Source: Candidatus Desulfosporosinus nitrosoreducens
GTDB lineage: Bacteria > Bacillota > Desulfitobacteriia > Desulfitobacteriales > Desulfitobacteriaceae
Length of the DNA: 64,000 nucleotides
Assembly (NCBI RefSeq): GCF_030954495.1
Contig: NZ_JAVHUW010000048.1
Location: 1-64,000 of the forward strand
Direction: 5' to 3'
Under the pieces are notes generated by a model, which saw only the letters and a list, made by a program, of their open reading frames with translations, had not been told where the DNA came from and made no database searches. Shown here piece by piece: positions 55,750 through 64,000 of the stretch. Position numbers and translations under genes: made by a program. Each line of letters begins with the position of its first letter. Within the stretch, counting starts at the first letter, position 1.

Positions 55750-55775
55750 TTCAAAGTGTCTAGGAGGTGGCATTC

Positions 55776-56411
55776 GTGTCAAAAGGAATTTTAGGCAAAA
55801 AGATAGGGATGACCCAGGTGTTCACAAGCGAAGGCCGAGTCATACCGGTCACAGTAGTGGAAGCGGGTCCCTGTCCGGTGGTTCAGAAGAAAACAGTTGC
55901 TTCGGACGGCTATAACGCTATCCAACTGGGATTTTCCCTGCTTCGCGAAGGCTTGACGAATAAGCCGCGCAAAGGACATTTCCAGAAGGCAAACTTAAAG
56001 CCTATGCGCTATGTCCGGGAATTCAGGGTCGAGGACATCGACAGCTATGAGGTTGGCCAGGAAGTCAGTGTGGATCTCTTTGTCGTCGGAGACAAAGTGG
56101 ATGTTGTAGGAACTTCCAAAGGCAAAGGCTTTCAGGGAATGATCAAACGCAACAGTGCCAGCCGCGGACCAATGGCTCACGGCTCCAAATATCATCGCCG
56201 TTCAGGTTCCCTTGGCGCGAAAGGCCCGGCTCGTGTTTTTAAAGGCCGTGTTTTGCCAGGCCGTATGGGTGGCGAACGAGTAACAGTACAAAACCTGGAA
56301 GTTATCCGGGTTGACTTAGATAAAAACTTGATCTTGATCAAAGGGGCTGTCCCAGGAGCGAAAAAATCATTGCTCATTCTGAAGCCTTCTGTCAAGGCGA
56401 AGCAGCACTGA
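55776..56411 (+). CDS. rplC: 50S ribosomal protein L3
   Basis: 211 residues ([37 protein letters not shown]). The loop [30 protein letters not shown] reaches the peptidyl-transferase centre. The GTG at 55776 has GGAGGTG 5-6 bases before it. Confidence 0.97.
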   Translation: MSKGILGKKIGMTQVFTSEGRVIPVTVVEAGPCPVVQKKTVASDGYNAIQLGFSLLREGLTNKPRKGHFQKANLKPMRYVREFRVEDIDSYEVGQEVSVDLFVVGDKVDVVGTSKGKGFQGMIKRNSASRGPMAHGSKYHRRSGSLGAKGPARVFKGRVLPGRMGGERVTVQNLEVIRVDLDKNLILIKGAVPGAKKSLLILKPSVKAKQH

Positions 56412-56428
56412 GAAAGGAGGAATAAGCA

Positions 56429-57052
56429 ATGCCGAAAGTTCAAGTAGTAAATATGCAAGGTGCATCTGTTGGTGAAATTGAACTTAATGATAATATCTTT
56501 GGGATTACACCGAATGTCCCAGTTCTCCATTCGGCCGTTGTTTCCCAATTGGCCGGAGCTCGGCAAGGCACGCAATCTGCTTTGTTGCGCGGTGAAGTAC
56601 GCGGAGGCGGCCGTAAGCCGTGGCGTCAAAAAGGAACAGGACGCGCTCGCTCCGGTAGCTCACGCTCTCCGGTATGGAGAGGCGGCGGCGTTGTATTTGC
56701 ACCGAAACCGCGTAAGTATGGTTTTAAACTGCCGAAGAAAGTTCGTCGCTTAGCTTTGCACTCAGCACTCTCTTCGAAGGTCCTTGAGCAGCAATTGATC
56801 GTTTTGGATGCTTTGAATTTAGAAGAAGCCAAAACCCGCGAGATTGTCAAATTGCTCAAAGCCCTTCAAGTTAACAAGAAGGCTATGATTGTCACAGATA
56901 ATCTCGACGAAGCCGTGTTCCGCTCCGCGCGCAACCTTGAAGGAGTTATCACCATGGATGTCGCGGGCATGAACGTAGTGGATTTGCTCAACTATGACAT
57001 TCTGGTTATGACGAAAGCAGCGGTATCAAAAACAGAGGAGGTGTTTGCGTAA
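56429..57052 (+). CDS. rplD: 50S ribosomal protein L4
   Basis: 207 residues ([25 protein letters not shown]). The exit-tunnel loop [40 protein letters not shown] is intact. L4 can regulate the S10 operon in some bacteria. Its last codon base overlaps the rplW ATG (TAATG). Confidence 0.97.
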   Translation: MPKVQVVNMQGASVGEIELNDNIFGITPNVPVLHSAVVSQLAGARQGTQSALLRGEVRGGGRKPWRQKGTGRARSGSSRSPVWRGGGVVFAPKPRKYGFKLPKKVRRLALHSALSSKVLEQQLIVLDALNLEEAKTREIVKLLKALQVNKKAMIVTDNLDEAVFRSARNLEGVITMDVAGMNVVDLLNYDILVMTKAAVSKTEEVFA

Positions 57053-57339
57053 TGCGCGACGCACGTGATGTCCTCAAAAGCCCGGTTATTTCCGAAAAAT
57101 CCGTAGGTCTTGTTGAGGAAAATAAGTACTCCTTCTGGGTAGACCCAGCCGCCAACAAAATTGAAATTAAAGCAGCCGTCGAAAAAATGTTCAAGGTCTC
57201 GGTGGTTGAGATCCATACCATAAATGTTAAAGGGAAAATGAAACGGGTGGGCAAGTATACCGGTAAAACATCAAACCGCAAAAAAGCGATTGCTACGCTT
57301 AAAGCTGGAGATAGAATCGAGAACTTCGCAGGCCTGTAA
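57052..57339 (+). CDS. rplW: 50S ribosomal protein L23
   Basis: 95 residues ([40 protein letters not shown]), a protein at the tunnel exit that docks trigger factor and SRP. Translationally coupled to rplD by a one-base overlap. Confidence 0.97.
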   Translation: MRDARDVLKSPVISEKSVGLVEENKYSFWVDPAANKIEIKAAVEKMFKVSVVEIHTINVKGKMKRVGKYTGKTSNRKKAIATLKAGDRIENFAGL

Positions 57340-57369
57340 ACAGCTTGAAGCAAAGGAGGAAAGAAACCA

Positions 57370-58197
57370 ATGGCACTAAAGTCATTTAAACCAACTTCGG
57401 CCGGCCGACGTCAGATGACGGTTTCGACGTTCGAAGAAATTACCAGAACTGAGCCGGAGCGTTCTTTGTTAAAACCGCTGCGCAAGAAAGCCGGACGCAA
57501 CAGCGAAGGCCGTTTGAGCGTTCGCCATAAAGGCGGCGGGCATAAGAGAATGTATCGGGAAATTGATTTCAAACGGAATAAAGACGGTATTCCGGCACGA
57601 GTTGCCAGCATTGAATATGATCCGAACCGCTCGGCTAATATCGCCTTACTTTATTACAAAGACGGTTTTAAAGCCTATATTTTGGCTCCGAACGGCTTGG
57701 CGGTTGATCAAACCGTTGTTTCGGGTGCTGACGCCGACATCAAAGTTGGCAACGCTCTGCCGCTGCAAAATATTCCGGTCGGTACCTTGTTGCACAACAT
57801 TGAGATGAAACCGGGCAAAGGCGCTCAAATGGTGCGCACAGCCGGAGGATCAGCTCAATTAATGGCTAAAGAAGGTTCCTATGCAACCTTAAGACTCCCT
57901 TCCGGAGAAATGCGCATGATTCGCCTGGAATGCCGCGCTACGATTGGCCAGGTCGGAAATCTTGACCATGAAAACATCAACATTGGTAAAGCCGGACGAT
58001 CCCGCTGGCTGGGCATTCGCCCGACAGTCCGCGGATCGGTTATGAATCCTTGCGACCACCCGCATGGTGGCGGTGAAGGCCGCAACTCTATCGGCCGTAA
58101 CCCGGTCACTCCGTGGGGCAAACCGGCACTTGGTGCCAAGACCCGGAAGAAAAAGAATCAGTCGAATCGCTTTATTGTGAAACGGCGCAGTAAGTAG
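57370..58197 (+). CDS. rplB: 50S ribosomal protein L2
   Basis: 275 residues ([40 protein letters not shown]). The conserved [35 protein letters not shown] tail holds the histidine near the peptidyl-transferase centre. RBS AAAGGAGGA is strong. Confidence 0.98.
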   Translation: MALKSFKPTSAGRRQMTVSTFEEITRTEPERSLLKPLRKKAGRNSEGRLSVRHKGGGHKRMYREIDFKRNKDGIPARVASIEYDPNRSANIALLYYKDGFKAYILAPNGLAVDQTVVSGADADIKVGNALPLQNIPVGTLLHNIEMKPGKGAQMVRTAGGSAQLMAKEGSYATLRLPSGEMRMIRLECRATIGQVGNLDHENINIGKAGRSRWLGIRPTVRGSVMNPCDHPHGGGEGRNSIGRNPVTPWGKPALGAKTRKKKNQSNRFIVKRRSK

Positions 58198-58216
58198 TCG
58201 AAAGGAGGCCCTATGA

Positions 58217-58498
58217 ATGAGCAGATCTCTGAAGAAAGGACCTTTCGCCGAAGTTCGTCTCCTCGCCCGTGTTGAGGCGATGAACGAGTCCGGTGATAAA
58301 CGCGTTATTAAAACGTGGTCCAGACGCTCAACAATTTTCCCGCAAATGATTGGATTTACCATTGCGGTTCATGATGGACGAAAACATGTCCCTGTCTATA
58401 TTACAGAAGACATGGTAGGGCATAAACTTGGCGAGTTTTCGCCGACACGCACCTATAAAGGCCATGCTGGCAGCGAAAAATCCAGCGGCTTACGATAA
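58217..58498 (+). CDS. rpsS: 30S ribosomal protein S19
   Basis: 93 residues ([46 protein letters not shown]), a head protein near the A site. The second ATG of ATGAATG is used, with AAAGGAGG upstream. Confidence 0.97.
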   Translation: MSRSLKKGPFAEVRLLARVEAMNESGDKRVIKTWSRRSTIFPQMIGFTIAVHDGRKHVPVYITEDMVGHKLGEFSPTRTYKGHAGSEKSSGLR

Positions 58499-58520
58499 TT
58501 CGAGAGGAGGCTAAAGACAC

Positions 58521-58862
58521 ATGCAAGCAAAAGCGGTGGCAAAATATGTACGTATCTCTCCTCGTAAGGTGCGCCAGGTTGTCAATTTAATCCGCGGCAA
58601 GAAGGTCAGTGATGCGTTCGCCATTCTTCAATTTACCCCTAAGGGATCTACTGCTGATGTCACGAAAGTGCTGAAGTCTGCGGTAGCCAATGCAGAACAC
58701 AATTACGACATGAATGTTGACGAGCTTGTCGTCACTCAAATTTGTGTCGATGAAGGACCAACTTTAAAACGCATTAAGCCAAGAGCCATGGGTCGTGCGG
58801 ATCAAATCCGGAAACGGACGAGTCACATTACCGTGGTTGTCGGCGATAAGGAGGAGGACTAA
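58521..58862 (+). CDS. rplV: 50S ribosomal protein L22
   Basis: 113 residues ([38 protein letters not shown]). The beta-hairpin [27 protein letters not shown] lines the exit tunnel. It is separated from rpsC by three bases. Confidence 0.97.
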   Translation: MQAKAVAKYVRISPRKVRQVVNLIRGKKVSDAFAILQFTPKGSTADVTKVLKSAVANAEHNYDMNVDELVVTQICVDEGPTLKRIKPRAMGRADQIRKRTSHITVVVGDKEED

Positions 58863-58865
58863 GCA

Positions 58866-59528
58866 GTGGGTCAAAAGGTTAATCCCAAAGGCCTCCGCAT
58901 CGGGATAATCCGTGATTGGGAAAGCCGATGGTATGCAGGTAAGAATTATGTGGAACTTCTTCACGAGGATTTGAAAATTCGTGAATTTGTAAAAAATAAG
59001 CTGAAACAGGCCGGCTGCCCGAAAGTTGAGATTGAACGGGCTGCAAGCCGCATCAAGGTTTCAGTTCACGCTGCCAAACCGGGAATTGTTATTGGCCGCG
59101 GCGGTGCTGAGGTTGAAAACTTGCGGAAACAACTTGAAGCCATGACAGGCAAACAAGTTGCAGTAAACATCGTAGAAATTAAGAAGCCTGAGTTGGATGC
59201 GCAATTGGTTGCAGAAAACATTGCCCAACAACTTGAAAAACGCGTTTCCTTCCGTCGTGCCATGAAACAAACTGTCGGCAGGACTATGCGCCAAGGTTCA
59301 TTGGGAATCAAAATTCAGTGCAGCGGTCGTTTGGCTGGAGCCGAAATTGCCCGAACTGAATGGTACCACGAAGGAAAAGTACCCCTTCATACCTTACGTG
59401 CCGATATTGACTACGGATTCGCTGAGGCCAATACAACGTACGGTAAGATTGGTATCAAAGTTTGGATTTATAAAGGTGAGGTTCTTCCAGCGAAGAAGGT
59501 CGTCGCTCAGGTGGAAGGAGGAAACTAA
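58866..59528 (+). CDS. rpsC: 30S ribosomal protein S3
   Basis: 220 residues starting at GTG ([42 protein letters not shown]). KH domain ([24 protein letters not shown]) at the mRNA entry. RBS GAGGAGG lies in the rplV end. Confidence 0.97.
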   Translation: MGQKVNPKGLRIGIIRDWESRWYAGKNYVELLHEDLKIREFVKNKLKQAGCPKVEIERAASRIKVSVHAAKPGIVIGRGGAEVENLRKQLEAMTGKQVAVNIVEIKKPELDAQLVAENIAQQLEKRVSFRRAMKQTVGRTMRQGSLGIKIQCSGRLAGAEIARTEWYHEGKVPLHTLRADIDYGFAEANTTYGKIGIKVWIYKGEVLPAKKVVAQVEGGN

Positions 59529-59966
59529 ATGTTAGTCCCAACCAGAGTGAAACATAGAAAACAGCATCGCGGTCGTATGGCTGGTAAGGCTACTCGCGGC
59601 ACCACGATTACCTTTGGTGAATATGGTCTTGTAGCCCTGGAAAGTGGTTGGATCACGAACCGGCAGATTGAAGCTGCTCGTATTGCCATGACCCGTTATA
59701 TTAAACGGGGCGGCCAAGTATGGATCAAGATATTCCCTGACAAGCCTGTAACGGCCAAACCCGCCGAGACTCGTATGGGTAGCGGTAAAGGTTCACCGGA
59801 ATACTGGGTTGCCGTAGTAAAGCCGGGCCGTGTCATGTTTGAACTTAACGGTGTGGCAGAAGAAGTAGCGCGTGAGGCTTTGCGCTTGGCAATGCATAAA
59901 CTCCCGATCAAATGTAAGATCGCTTCCCGTGCAGATTTAGTAGGAGGTGACGCAAATGAAAACTAA
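59529..59966 (+). CDS. rplP: 50S ribosomal protein L16
   Basis: 145 residues ([38 protein letters not shown]), at the A-site tRNA-binding region. It starts immediately after the rpsC stop (TAAATG) and overlaps rpmC by 11 bases. Confidence 0.97.
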   Translation: MLVPTRVKHRKQHRGRMAGKATRGTTITFGEYGLVALESGWITNRQIEAARIAMTRYIKRGGQVWIKIFPDKPVTAKPAETRMGSGKGSPEYWVAVVKPGRVMFELNGVAEEVAREALRLAMHKLPIKCKIASRADLVGGDANEN

Positions 59967-60159
59967 GGATTTCCGTGACCTGACTGATGATGAAGTTGCG
60001 AAAGAGATCGACGATTATAAAACCGAACTGTTTAATTTGCGTTTCCAATTGGCAACGGGACAACTCGATAACCCGATGCGAATTCGTGAAATTCGCAAAG
60101 GGATTGCCCGCGGTAAGACGATTTTGCGCGAGCGCGAGTTAAAGATTGAACGTTCTTAA
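59956..60159 (+). CDS. rpmC: 50S ribosomal protein L29
   Basis: 67 residues ([40 protein letters not shown]), a two-helix protein at the tunnel exit. The ATG at 59956 has AGGAGGTGA 5-8 bases before it and overlaps the end of rplP. Confidence 0.95.
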   Translation: MKTKDFRDLTDDEVAKEIDDYKTELFNLRFQLATGQLDNPMRIREIRKGIARGKTILRERELKIERS

Positions 60160-60182
60160 CTTGAGAAAGGAGGCTTTTTAGC

Positions 60183-60443
60183 GTGGAAAGAGCCCAACGT
60201 AAGGTTCGGATCGGCAAAGTAGTCAGTGACAAAATGGATAAAACCATTGTTGTGTCTGTTGAAATTACTGAGCGCCACCCGATTTATAAAAAGACATTTA
60301 CTCGCACGAAAAAATATAAGGTTCATGATGAGAACAATGAAGCTCACATCGGAGATATTGTGACGATCATGGAAACTCGTCGTTTAAGCAAGGATAAATG
60401 CTGGCGTATGGTTGAAATTCTGGAGAGGGCCATTGCGCTTTAA
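60183..60443 (+). CDS. rpsQ: 30S ribosomal protein S17
   Basis: 86 residues ([39 protein letters not shown]), an OB-fold protein. GTG start with GAAAGGAGG upstream. Confidence 0.96.
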   Translation: MERAQRKVRIGKVVSDKMDKTIVVSVEITERHPIYKKTFTRTKKYKVHDENNEAHIGDIVTIMETRRLSKDKCWRMVEILERAIAL

Positions 60444-60478
60444 TGAGTCATATTTAGTTCGGAAGGGGGTCAAAGGGA

Positions 60479-60844
60479 ATGATCCAGGTACAAACCAGGC
60501 TTCGGGTTGGCGACAATTCCGGTGCCAAAGAGTTGATGTGTATTCGTGTGCTGGGCGGCTCGATGCGTCGCTATGCATCAATTGGCGATATTATTGTGGC
60601 TTCTGTTAAACAAGCAACGCCAGGGGGCGTTGTCAAAAAGGGTGACGTTGTCAAGGCTGTCGTTGTACGCACCAAGAAGGAGATCAAACGTCCCGACGGT
60701 TCATATATCCGCTTCAGTGAGAATGCGGCAGTCATTATTAAAGATGACAAGAGCCCTCGCGGAACTCGTATCTTTGGACCTGTAGCTCGTGAGCTGCGTG
60801 ACAATTATATGAAAATTATTTCCCTGGCACCGGAAGTTATCTAG
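60479..60844 (+). CDS. rplN: 50S ribosomal protein L14
   Basis: 121 residues ([45 protein letters not shown]), at the subunit interface; it also binds silencing factor RsfS. RBS GAAGGGGGT lies about 10 bases upstream. Confidence 0.97.
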   Translation: MIQVQTRLRVGDNSGAKELMCIRVLGGSMRRYASIGDIIVASVKQATPGGVVKKGDVVKAVVVRTKKEIKRPDGSYIRFSENAAVIIKDDKSPRGTRIFGPVARELRDNYMKIISLAPEVI

Positions 60845-60873
60845 AGACCCCATGACAGATGGAGGTGAAGAAA

Positions 60874-61227
60874 GTGACTGCTACCAAGCATAAGGTACAA
60901 CCTAACAAATTACACGTTAAAAAAGGCGACTACGTCATGGTCATCAGCGGTAAGGATGCCGGTAAGAAAGGCAAAGTTATCGAAGTGCTTCCCAAAAAAG
61001 GTCGCGTTGTCGTTGAGAAGGCTAACATCGTAAAACGTCACACCAAACCTTCTCAAGCGATGCCTCAAGGCGGCATTGTTTCCAAGGAAGCCCCTATGGC
61101 CAGTTCGAACGTCATGCTATACTGCCAAGAGTGTAATTCCGTCACTCGTGTCAGTGTCAAGTTGACGGATAACGGAAAAGTTCGCGTCTGCAAGCATTGC
61201 GGTGTGAATCTTCCGGATAAACACTAA
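60874..61227 (+). CDS. rplX: 50S ribosomal protein L24 (with C-terminal zinc finger)
   Basis: 117 residues. The KOW domain begins [47 protein letters not shown]; the C-terminal half has CQEC and CKHC, predicting a zinc finger found in many but not all L24. The GTG at 60874 has GGAGGTGAAG upstream; an ATG at 60859 is less likely. Confidence 0.96.
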   Translation: MTATKHKVQPNKLHVKKGDYVMVISGKDAGKKGKVIEVLPKKGRVVVEKANIVKRHTKPSQAMPQGGIVSKEAPMASSNVMLYCQECNSVTRVSVKLTDNGKVRVCKHCGVNLPDKH

Positions 61228-61247
61228 TCGCGAAAGGAGGGACCCCA

Positions 61248-61787
61248 GTGGCTCGTCTGAAAGACAGATATCTTAATGAAATCGCTCCTGCGTTACAGCA
61301 GAAGTTTGCTTATAAAAATGTGATGCAGATCCCCAAACTTGATAAAATTGTGATCAACATGGGCGTGGGTGAAGCGGTTCAAAACTCCAAAGCGATTGAT
61401 TCGGCTGTTGGAGATCTTATGAAGATCACAGGACAAAAACCGATTGTTACCCGGGCGAAGAAGTCAATTTCCGCCTTTAAACTCCGTGAAGGAATGCCCA
61501 TTGGCTGCAAAGTAACTCTGCGCGGTCAACGGATGTATGAATTTATGGATCGCCTCTTAAGTGTGGCTTTGCCGCGTGTTCGCGACTTTCGCGGGATTTC
61601 AGCGAAAGCGTTTGACGGTCGAGGGAACTACACCTTAGGAATTAAGGAGCAACTGATCTTCCCTGAAATTGAGTATGATAAGATCGATAAGCTTCGCGGT
61701 ATGGATGTAGTTTTCGTAACGACGGCAAAGACGGATGAAGAAGCACGTGAGTTGCTTCGCGGATTCGGAATGCCGTATCGCGATTAG
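61248..61787 (+). CDS. rplE: 50S ribosomal protein L5
   Basis: 179 residues ([42 protein letters not shown]), binds 5S rRNA and contacts the P-site tRNA. GTG start with AAAGGAGGGA upstream. Confidence 0.97.
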   Translation: MARLKDRYLNEIAPALQQKFAYKNVMQIPKLDKIVINMGVGEAVQNSKAIDSAVGDLMKITGQKPIVTRAKKSISAFKLREGMPIGCKVTLRGQRMYEFMDRLLSVALPRVRDFRGISAKAFDGRGNYTLGIKEQLIFPEIEYDKIDKLRGMDVVFVTTAKTDEEARELLRGFGMPYRD

Positions 61788-61807
61788 AAAAAAGGAGGTT
61801 CAAGAGC

Positions 61808-61993
61808 GTGGCTAAAACATCAATGGTTGTCCGCCAAAATCGCGGACAAAAGTTCGCCGTGCGTTCGCATAACCGTTGTAAGCTTTGTGGACGTCCCCAT
61901 GCTTATATTCGGAAGTTTGGTATCTGCCGGGTTTGCTTCCGGGAGTTGGCTCACAAAGGTGAACTTCCTGGAGTCACGAAGGCCAGTTGGTAA
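61808..61993 (+). CDS. rpsN: 30S ribosomal protein S14, zinc-binding type Z
   Basis: 61 residues ([51 protein letters not shown]). CKLC and CRVC bind zinc. GTG start with AAAGGAGG upstream. The short zinc type replaces the longer S14 of E. coli. Confidence 0.97.
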   Translation: MAKTSMVVRQNRGQKFAVRSHNRCKLCGRPHAYIRKFGICRVCFRELAHKGELPGVTKASW

Positions 61994-62023
61994 TACATTT
62001 GTTAAGGAAGGGGGACGACTGAA

Positions 62024-62422
62024 GTGTCAATGTCAGATCCGATTGCAGATTTTTTAACACGTATCCGCAACGCAGGAATGGTTTACCATGATAAAGTTGA
62101 AGTACCATCATCTCGGATTAAGAAAGAGCTTGCGGAACTGCTCAAAGCAGAAGGGTATATCAAAGACGTTGAATATATTGCGGACGACAAACAAGGTGTG
62201 ATCCGCATGTATTTGAAATACGGTCCGAATCGCGAGCGTGTTATCACCGGTCTCAAGCGAATAAGCCGTCCGGGATTGCGCGTCTATGCGAAGAAGGATG
62301 AAATACCAAAAGTTCTTGGTGGCCTCGGAGTTGCCGTTATTTCGACTTCTAAGGGGATTATGACGGATAGGAAAGCCCGTAAAGAGGGTCTTGGTGGAGA
62401 AGTAATCTCCTACATTTGGTAA
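62024..62422 (+). CDS. rpsH: 30S ribosomal protein S8
   Basis: 132 residues ([41 protein letters not shown]). It binds helix 21 of 16S rRNA and represses the spc operon in E. coli. GTG at 62024 or ATG at 62030 could be the start; both fit the RBS loosely. Confidence 0.96.
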   Translation: MSMSDPIADFLTRIRNAGMVYHDKVEVPSSRIKKELAELLKAEGYIKDVEYIADDKQGVIRMYLKYGPNRERVITGLKRISRPGLRVYAKKDEIPKVLGGLGVAVISTSKGIMTDRKARKEGLGGEVISYIW

Positions 62423-62445
62423 TTTTCGCAACGGAGGTGCAGTGA

Positions 62446-63000
62446 ATGTCCAGAATTGGCAAGCGCCCCATTGGAATCCCCAGTGGTGTGGACTTCAAAA
62501 TAGAGGATAACTTGGTCACTGTTAAGGGACCTAAGGGGACCTTAACCAGAAAAATACACTCGTTAATGACAGTCACAGTGGAAAATTCCCAGATCACTGT
62601 CACTCGAGCTGATGATGAACCGTTAAGCCGCTCTTTACATGGCTTGACCCGTACTTTAATTGCCAATATGGTAGAAGGGGTTACGAACGGATTCACCAAA
62701 GGACTTGACATGGTCGGTGTTGGTTATCGTGCTGCCAAGCAAGGTAACAAACTCGTTTTAACCGTCGGAAAATCTCACCCCGTAGAACTCGTTCCCTTTG
62801 AAGGAATTGACTTCGAAGTTCCCGCTCCTAATAAGATCTTGATTAAAGGAATGGACAAAGAACTTGTCGGAGCCTTTGCGGCAGTCGTTCGTTCAGAACG
62901 TTTGCCTGAGCCTTATAAAGGCAAAGGGATTAAGTATGAAACTGAAGTTGTACGCCGTAAGGTTGGTAAGACCGGTGGTAAAAAGGGCGCTAAGAAATAA
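62446..63000 (+). CDS. rplF: 50S ribosomal protein L6
   Basis: 184 residues ([33 protein letters not shown]), two duplicated domains near the sarcin-ricin loop. The conserved [22 protein letters not shown] ending is present. RBS GGAGGTG precedes the ATG. Confidence 0.97.
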   Translation: MSRIGKRPIGIPSGVDFKIEDNLVTVKGPKGTLTRKIHSLMTVTVENSQITVTRADDEPLSRSLHGLTRTLIANMVEGVTNGFTKGLDMVGVGYRAAKQGNKLVLTVGKSHPVELVPFEGIDFEVPAPNKILIKGMDKELVGAFAAVVRSERLPEPYKGKGIKYETEVVRRKVGKTGGKKGAKK

Positions 63001-63053
63001 ACAATAAGAGCAAGGGCCAAATCTCTTGCAGTTCTGAAAGGAGTGTGTACCCT

Positions 63054-63422
63054 TTGATTAAGCGCATTGATCGAAAGGCTCTTCGCATGAAAAAGCATAA
63101 GAGTGTCCGCAAGACCGTCACGGGTGTGGCAGATCGTCCACGTTTGGCAGTTTTCCGGAGCTTGAATCATATCTATGCTCAAGTGATCAATGATGAGCTT
63201 GGTGTGACACTGGCGGCGGCTTCTTCCCTCGATCCGGAGTTTAAAGCAGCAAATCTGTCTGGTGGAAATACAGCCGGCGCGCAAAAAGTCGGCGAATTAG
63301 TTGCTAAGAAGGCCCTTGAAAAAGGAGTTACGCAAGTTGTTTTCGATCGTGGAGGAAATATCTATCATGGCCGAATTTCAGCATTGGCAGAGTCTGCACG
63401 TGAAGCCGGACTCAGCTTCTAA
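63054..63422 (+). CDS. rplR: 50S ribosomal protein L18
   Basis: 122 residues ([45 protein letters not shown]), binds 5S rRNA. The TTG at 63054 has AAAGGAG about 10 bases upstream; a GTG at 63045 is also in frame. Confidence 0.96.
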   Translation: MIKRIDRKALRMKKHKSVRKTVTGVADRPRLAVFRSLNHIYAQVINDELGVTLAAASSLDPEFKAANLSGGNTAGAQKVGELVAKKALEKGVTQVVFDRGGNIYHGRISALAESAREAGLSF

Positions 63423-63449
63423 GCTAAGGTAAAGGAGGGAAAAATCAAA

Positions 63450-63950
63450 TTGGCTAAATTCGAAGCTAATAAATCGGAATTGAATGAACGGGTTGTGCAT
63501 ATTGCCCGTGTTGCTAAGGTTGTGAAGGGCGGCCGCCGTTTCAGTTTCAGTGCTCTCGTTGTCGTCGGAGACGGCCATGGACGTGTTGGAGCCGGCTTAG
63601 GCAAAGCAAGCGAAGTTCCAGAGGCTATTCGCAAAGGAGTCGAAGATGCGAAGAAAAACCTCTTTTCTATTCCAATGCACGGAACGACCATCACTCATCC
63701 GATTTTAGGAGTGTTTGGTGCGGGAGAAGTGTTATTGAAACCGGCTGCCAAAGGGACCGGGGTTATCGCCGGAGGCGCTGTTCGTGCAGTTCTGGAAGCC
63801 GCAGGAGTGCATGATATCTTGACGAAATCCTTGGGCTCGGCAAACGCGCACAATATGGTCAATGCGACAATGGCTGCGTTAAAATCTCTTAAGCGTCCCG
63901 ATGAGATTGCCAAACTCCGGGGTAAAAGCGTAGAAGAAATTCTAGGTTAA
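63450..63950 (+). CDS. rpsE: 30S ribosomal protein S5
   Basis: 166 residues ([63 protein letters not shown]). It maintains decoding accuracy near the mRNA entry. TTG start with AAAGGAGGGA upstream; rpmD follows 12 bases on. Confidence 0.97.
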   Translation: MAKFEANKSELNERVVHIARVAKVVKGGRRFSFSALVVVGDGHGRVGAGLGKASEVPEAIRKGVEDAKKNLFSIPMHGTTITHPILGVFGAGEVLLKPAAKGTGVIAGGAVRAVLEAAGVHDILTKSLGSANAHNMVNATMAALKSLKRPDEIAKLRGKSVEEILG

Positions 63951-63962
63951 GGAGGGTTGGTC

Positions 63963-64000
63963 ATGAAAATTAAGGTGACGCTGACGAAAAGTCCGATCGG
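63963..64000 (+). CDS. rpmD: 50S ribosomal protein L30, 5' end only
   Basis: The window ends after 12 full codons (MKIKVTLTKSPI), the standard L30 start, behind AAGGAGGG. It continues beyond the right edge; in relatives rplO and secY follow. Confidence 0.92.
   Translation, partial: MKIKVTLTKSPI

Noticed and set aside
1..64000. CRISPR array, prophage or insertion sequence
   Set aside because: No regularly spaced direct repeats, transposase, integrase or phage structural genes were seen.

Overview
The window (about 44-47% GC) comes from an endospore-forming, anaerobic member of the Firmicutes. The best guess is Desulfosporosinus or a close Peptococcaceae relative. The clues are sigK, sigH and a spoVAC-spoVAD-spoVAE operon, a molybdopterin oxidoreductase (DMSO-reductase type) operon, the gene order carD - PIN/TRAM - ispD - ispF - gltX - cysE - cysS - mrnC - thyX - rlmB - sigH, and a Firmicutes-type rpsN, rplGB and ribosomal cluster. 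The genus is inferred from gene content and order; no database was consulted.

Bases 1-9.9 kb hold mixed housekeeping and accessory genes: a truncated 3' gene end, xpt with a leader hairpin, a GNAT acetyltransferase, a LysR regulator, an Fpg/Nei-type DNA glycosylase, an HD-domain hydrolase, an M42 aminopeptidase, a DUF4474 membrane protein and an acetyl-CoA synthetase with a long C-terminal extension. Bases 10.0-19.0 kb, all on the minus strand, hold a PucR regulator followed by a TorD-type chaperone and a dmsA-dmsB-dmsC set. Behind these lie a second dmsA-like gene without a Tat signal and a second dmsB-like gene. A 132-bp repeat occurs twice in opposite orientation (138-269 and 19541-19672) and brackets this whole 19-kb region.

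Bases 19.7-29.3 kb carry threonine aldolase, a Nudix hydrolase, a minus-strand sporulation operon (DUF1657 - DUF421 - spoVAC - spoVAD - spoVAE - DUF1657), DUF169 and MarR genes, a small soluble chemotaxis-type receptor behind a long non-coding stretch, a 50-codon unannotated-size gene, sigK and a conserved cysteine-containing protein. The operon layout resembles the mobile spoVA-2mob operon known from heat-resistant Bacillus spores.

From 29.4 kb to the end almost everything is on the plus strand and is core genome. It starts with tandem promoters and carD, then isoprenoid (ispD, ispF), glutamyl-tRNA and cysteine genes (a Cys T-box in front of cysE-cysS), RNA maturation, thyX and sigH. Then come tRNA-Thr, rpmG, secE-nusG, rplK-rplA, an L10 leader with rplJ-rplL, rpoB-rpoC, rplGB, rpsL-rpsG-fusA-tuf, and the S10/spc cluster from rpsJ to a truncated rpmD at the right edge. 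Together these make the transcription and translation machinery, with promoters, leaders and hairpins that divide it into operons.

No CRISPR array, prophage, insertion sequence or rRNA gene was seen. No clearly new multi-gene system is evident. The observations most worth following up are the inverted dispersed repeat, the doubled Dms-like enzyme genes, the spoVA-2mob-like operon with a DUF1657-like tail on its DUF421 protein, and a four-cysteine insertion in EF-Tu.
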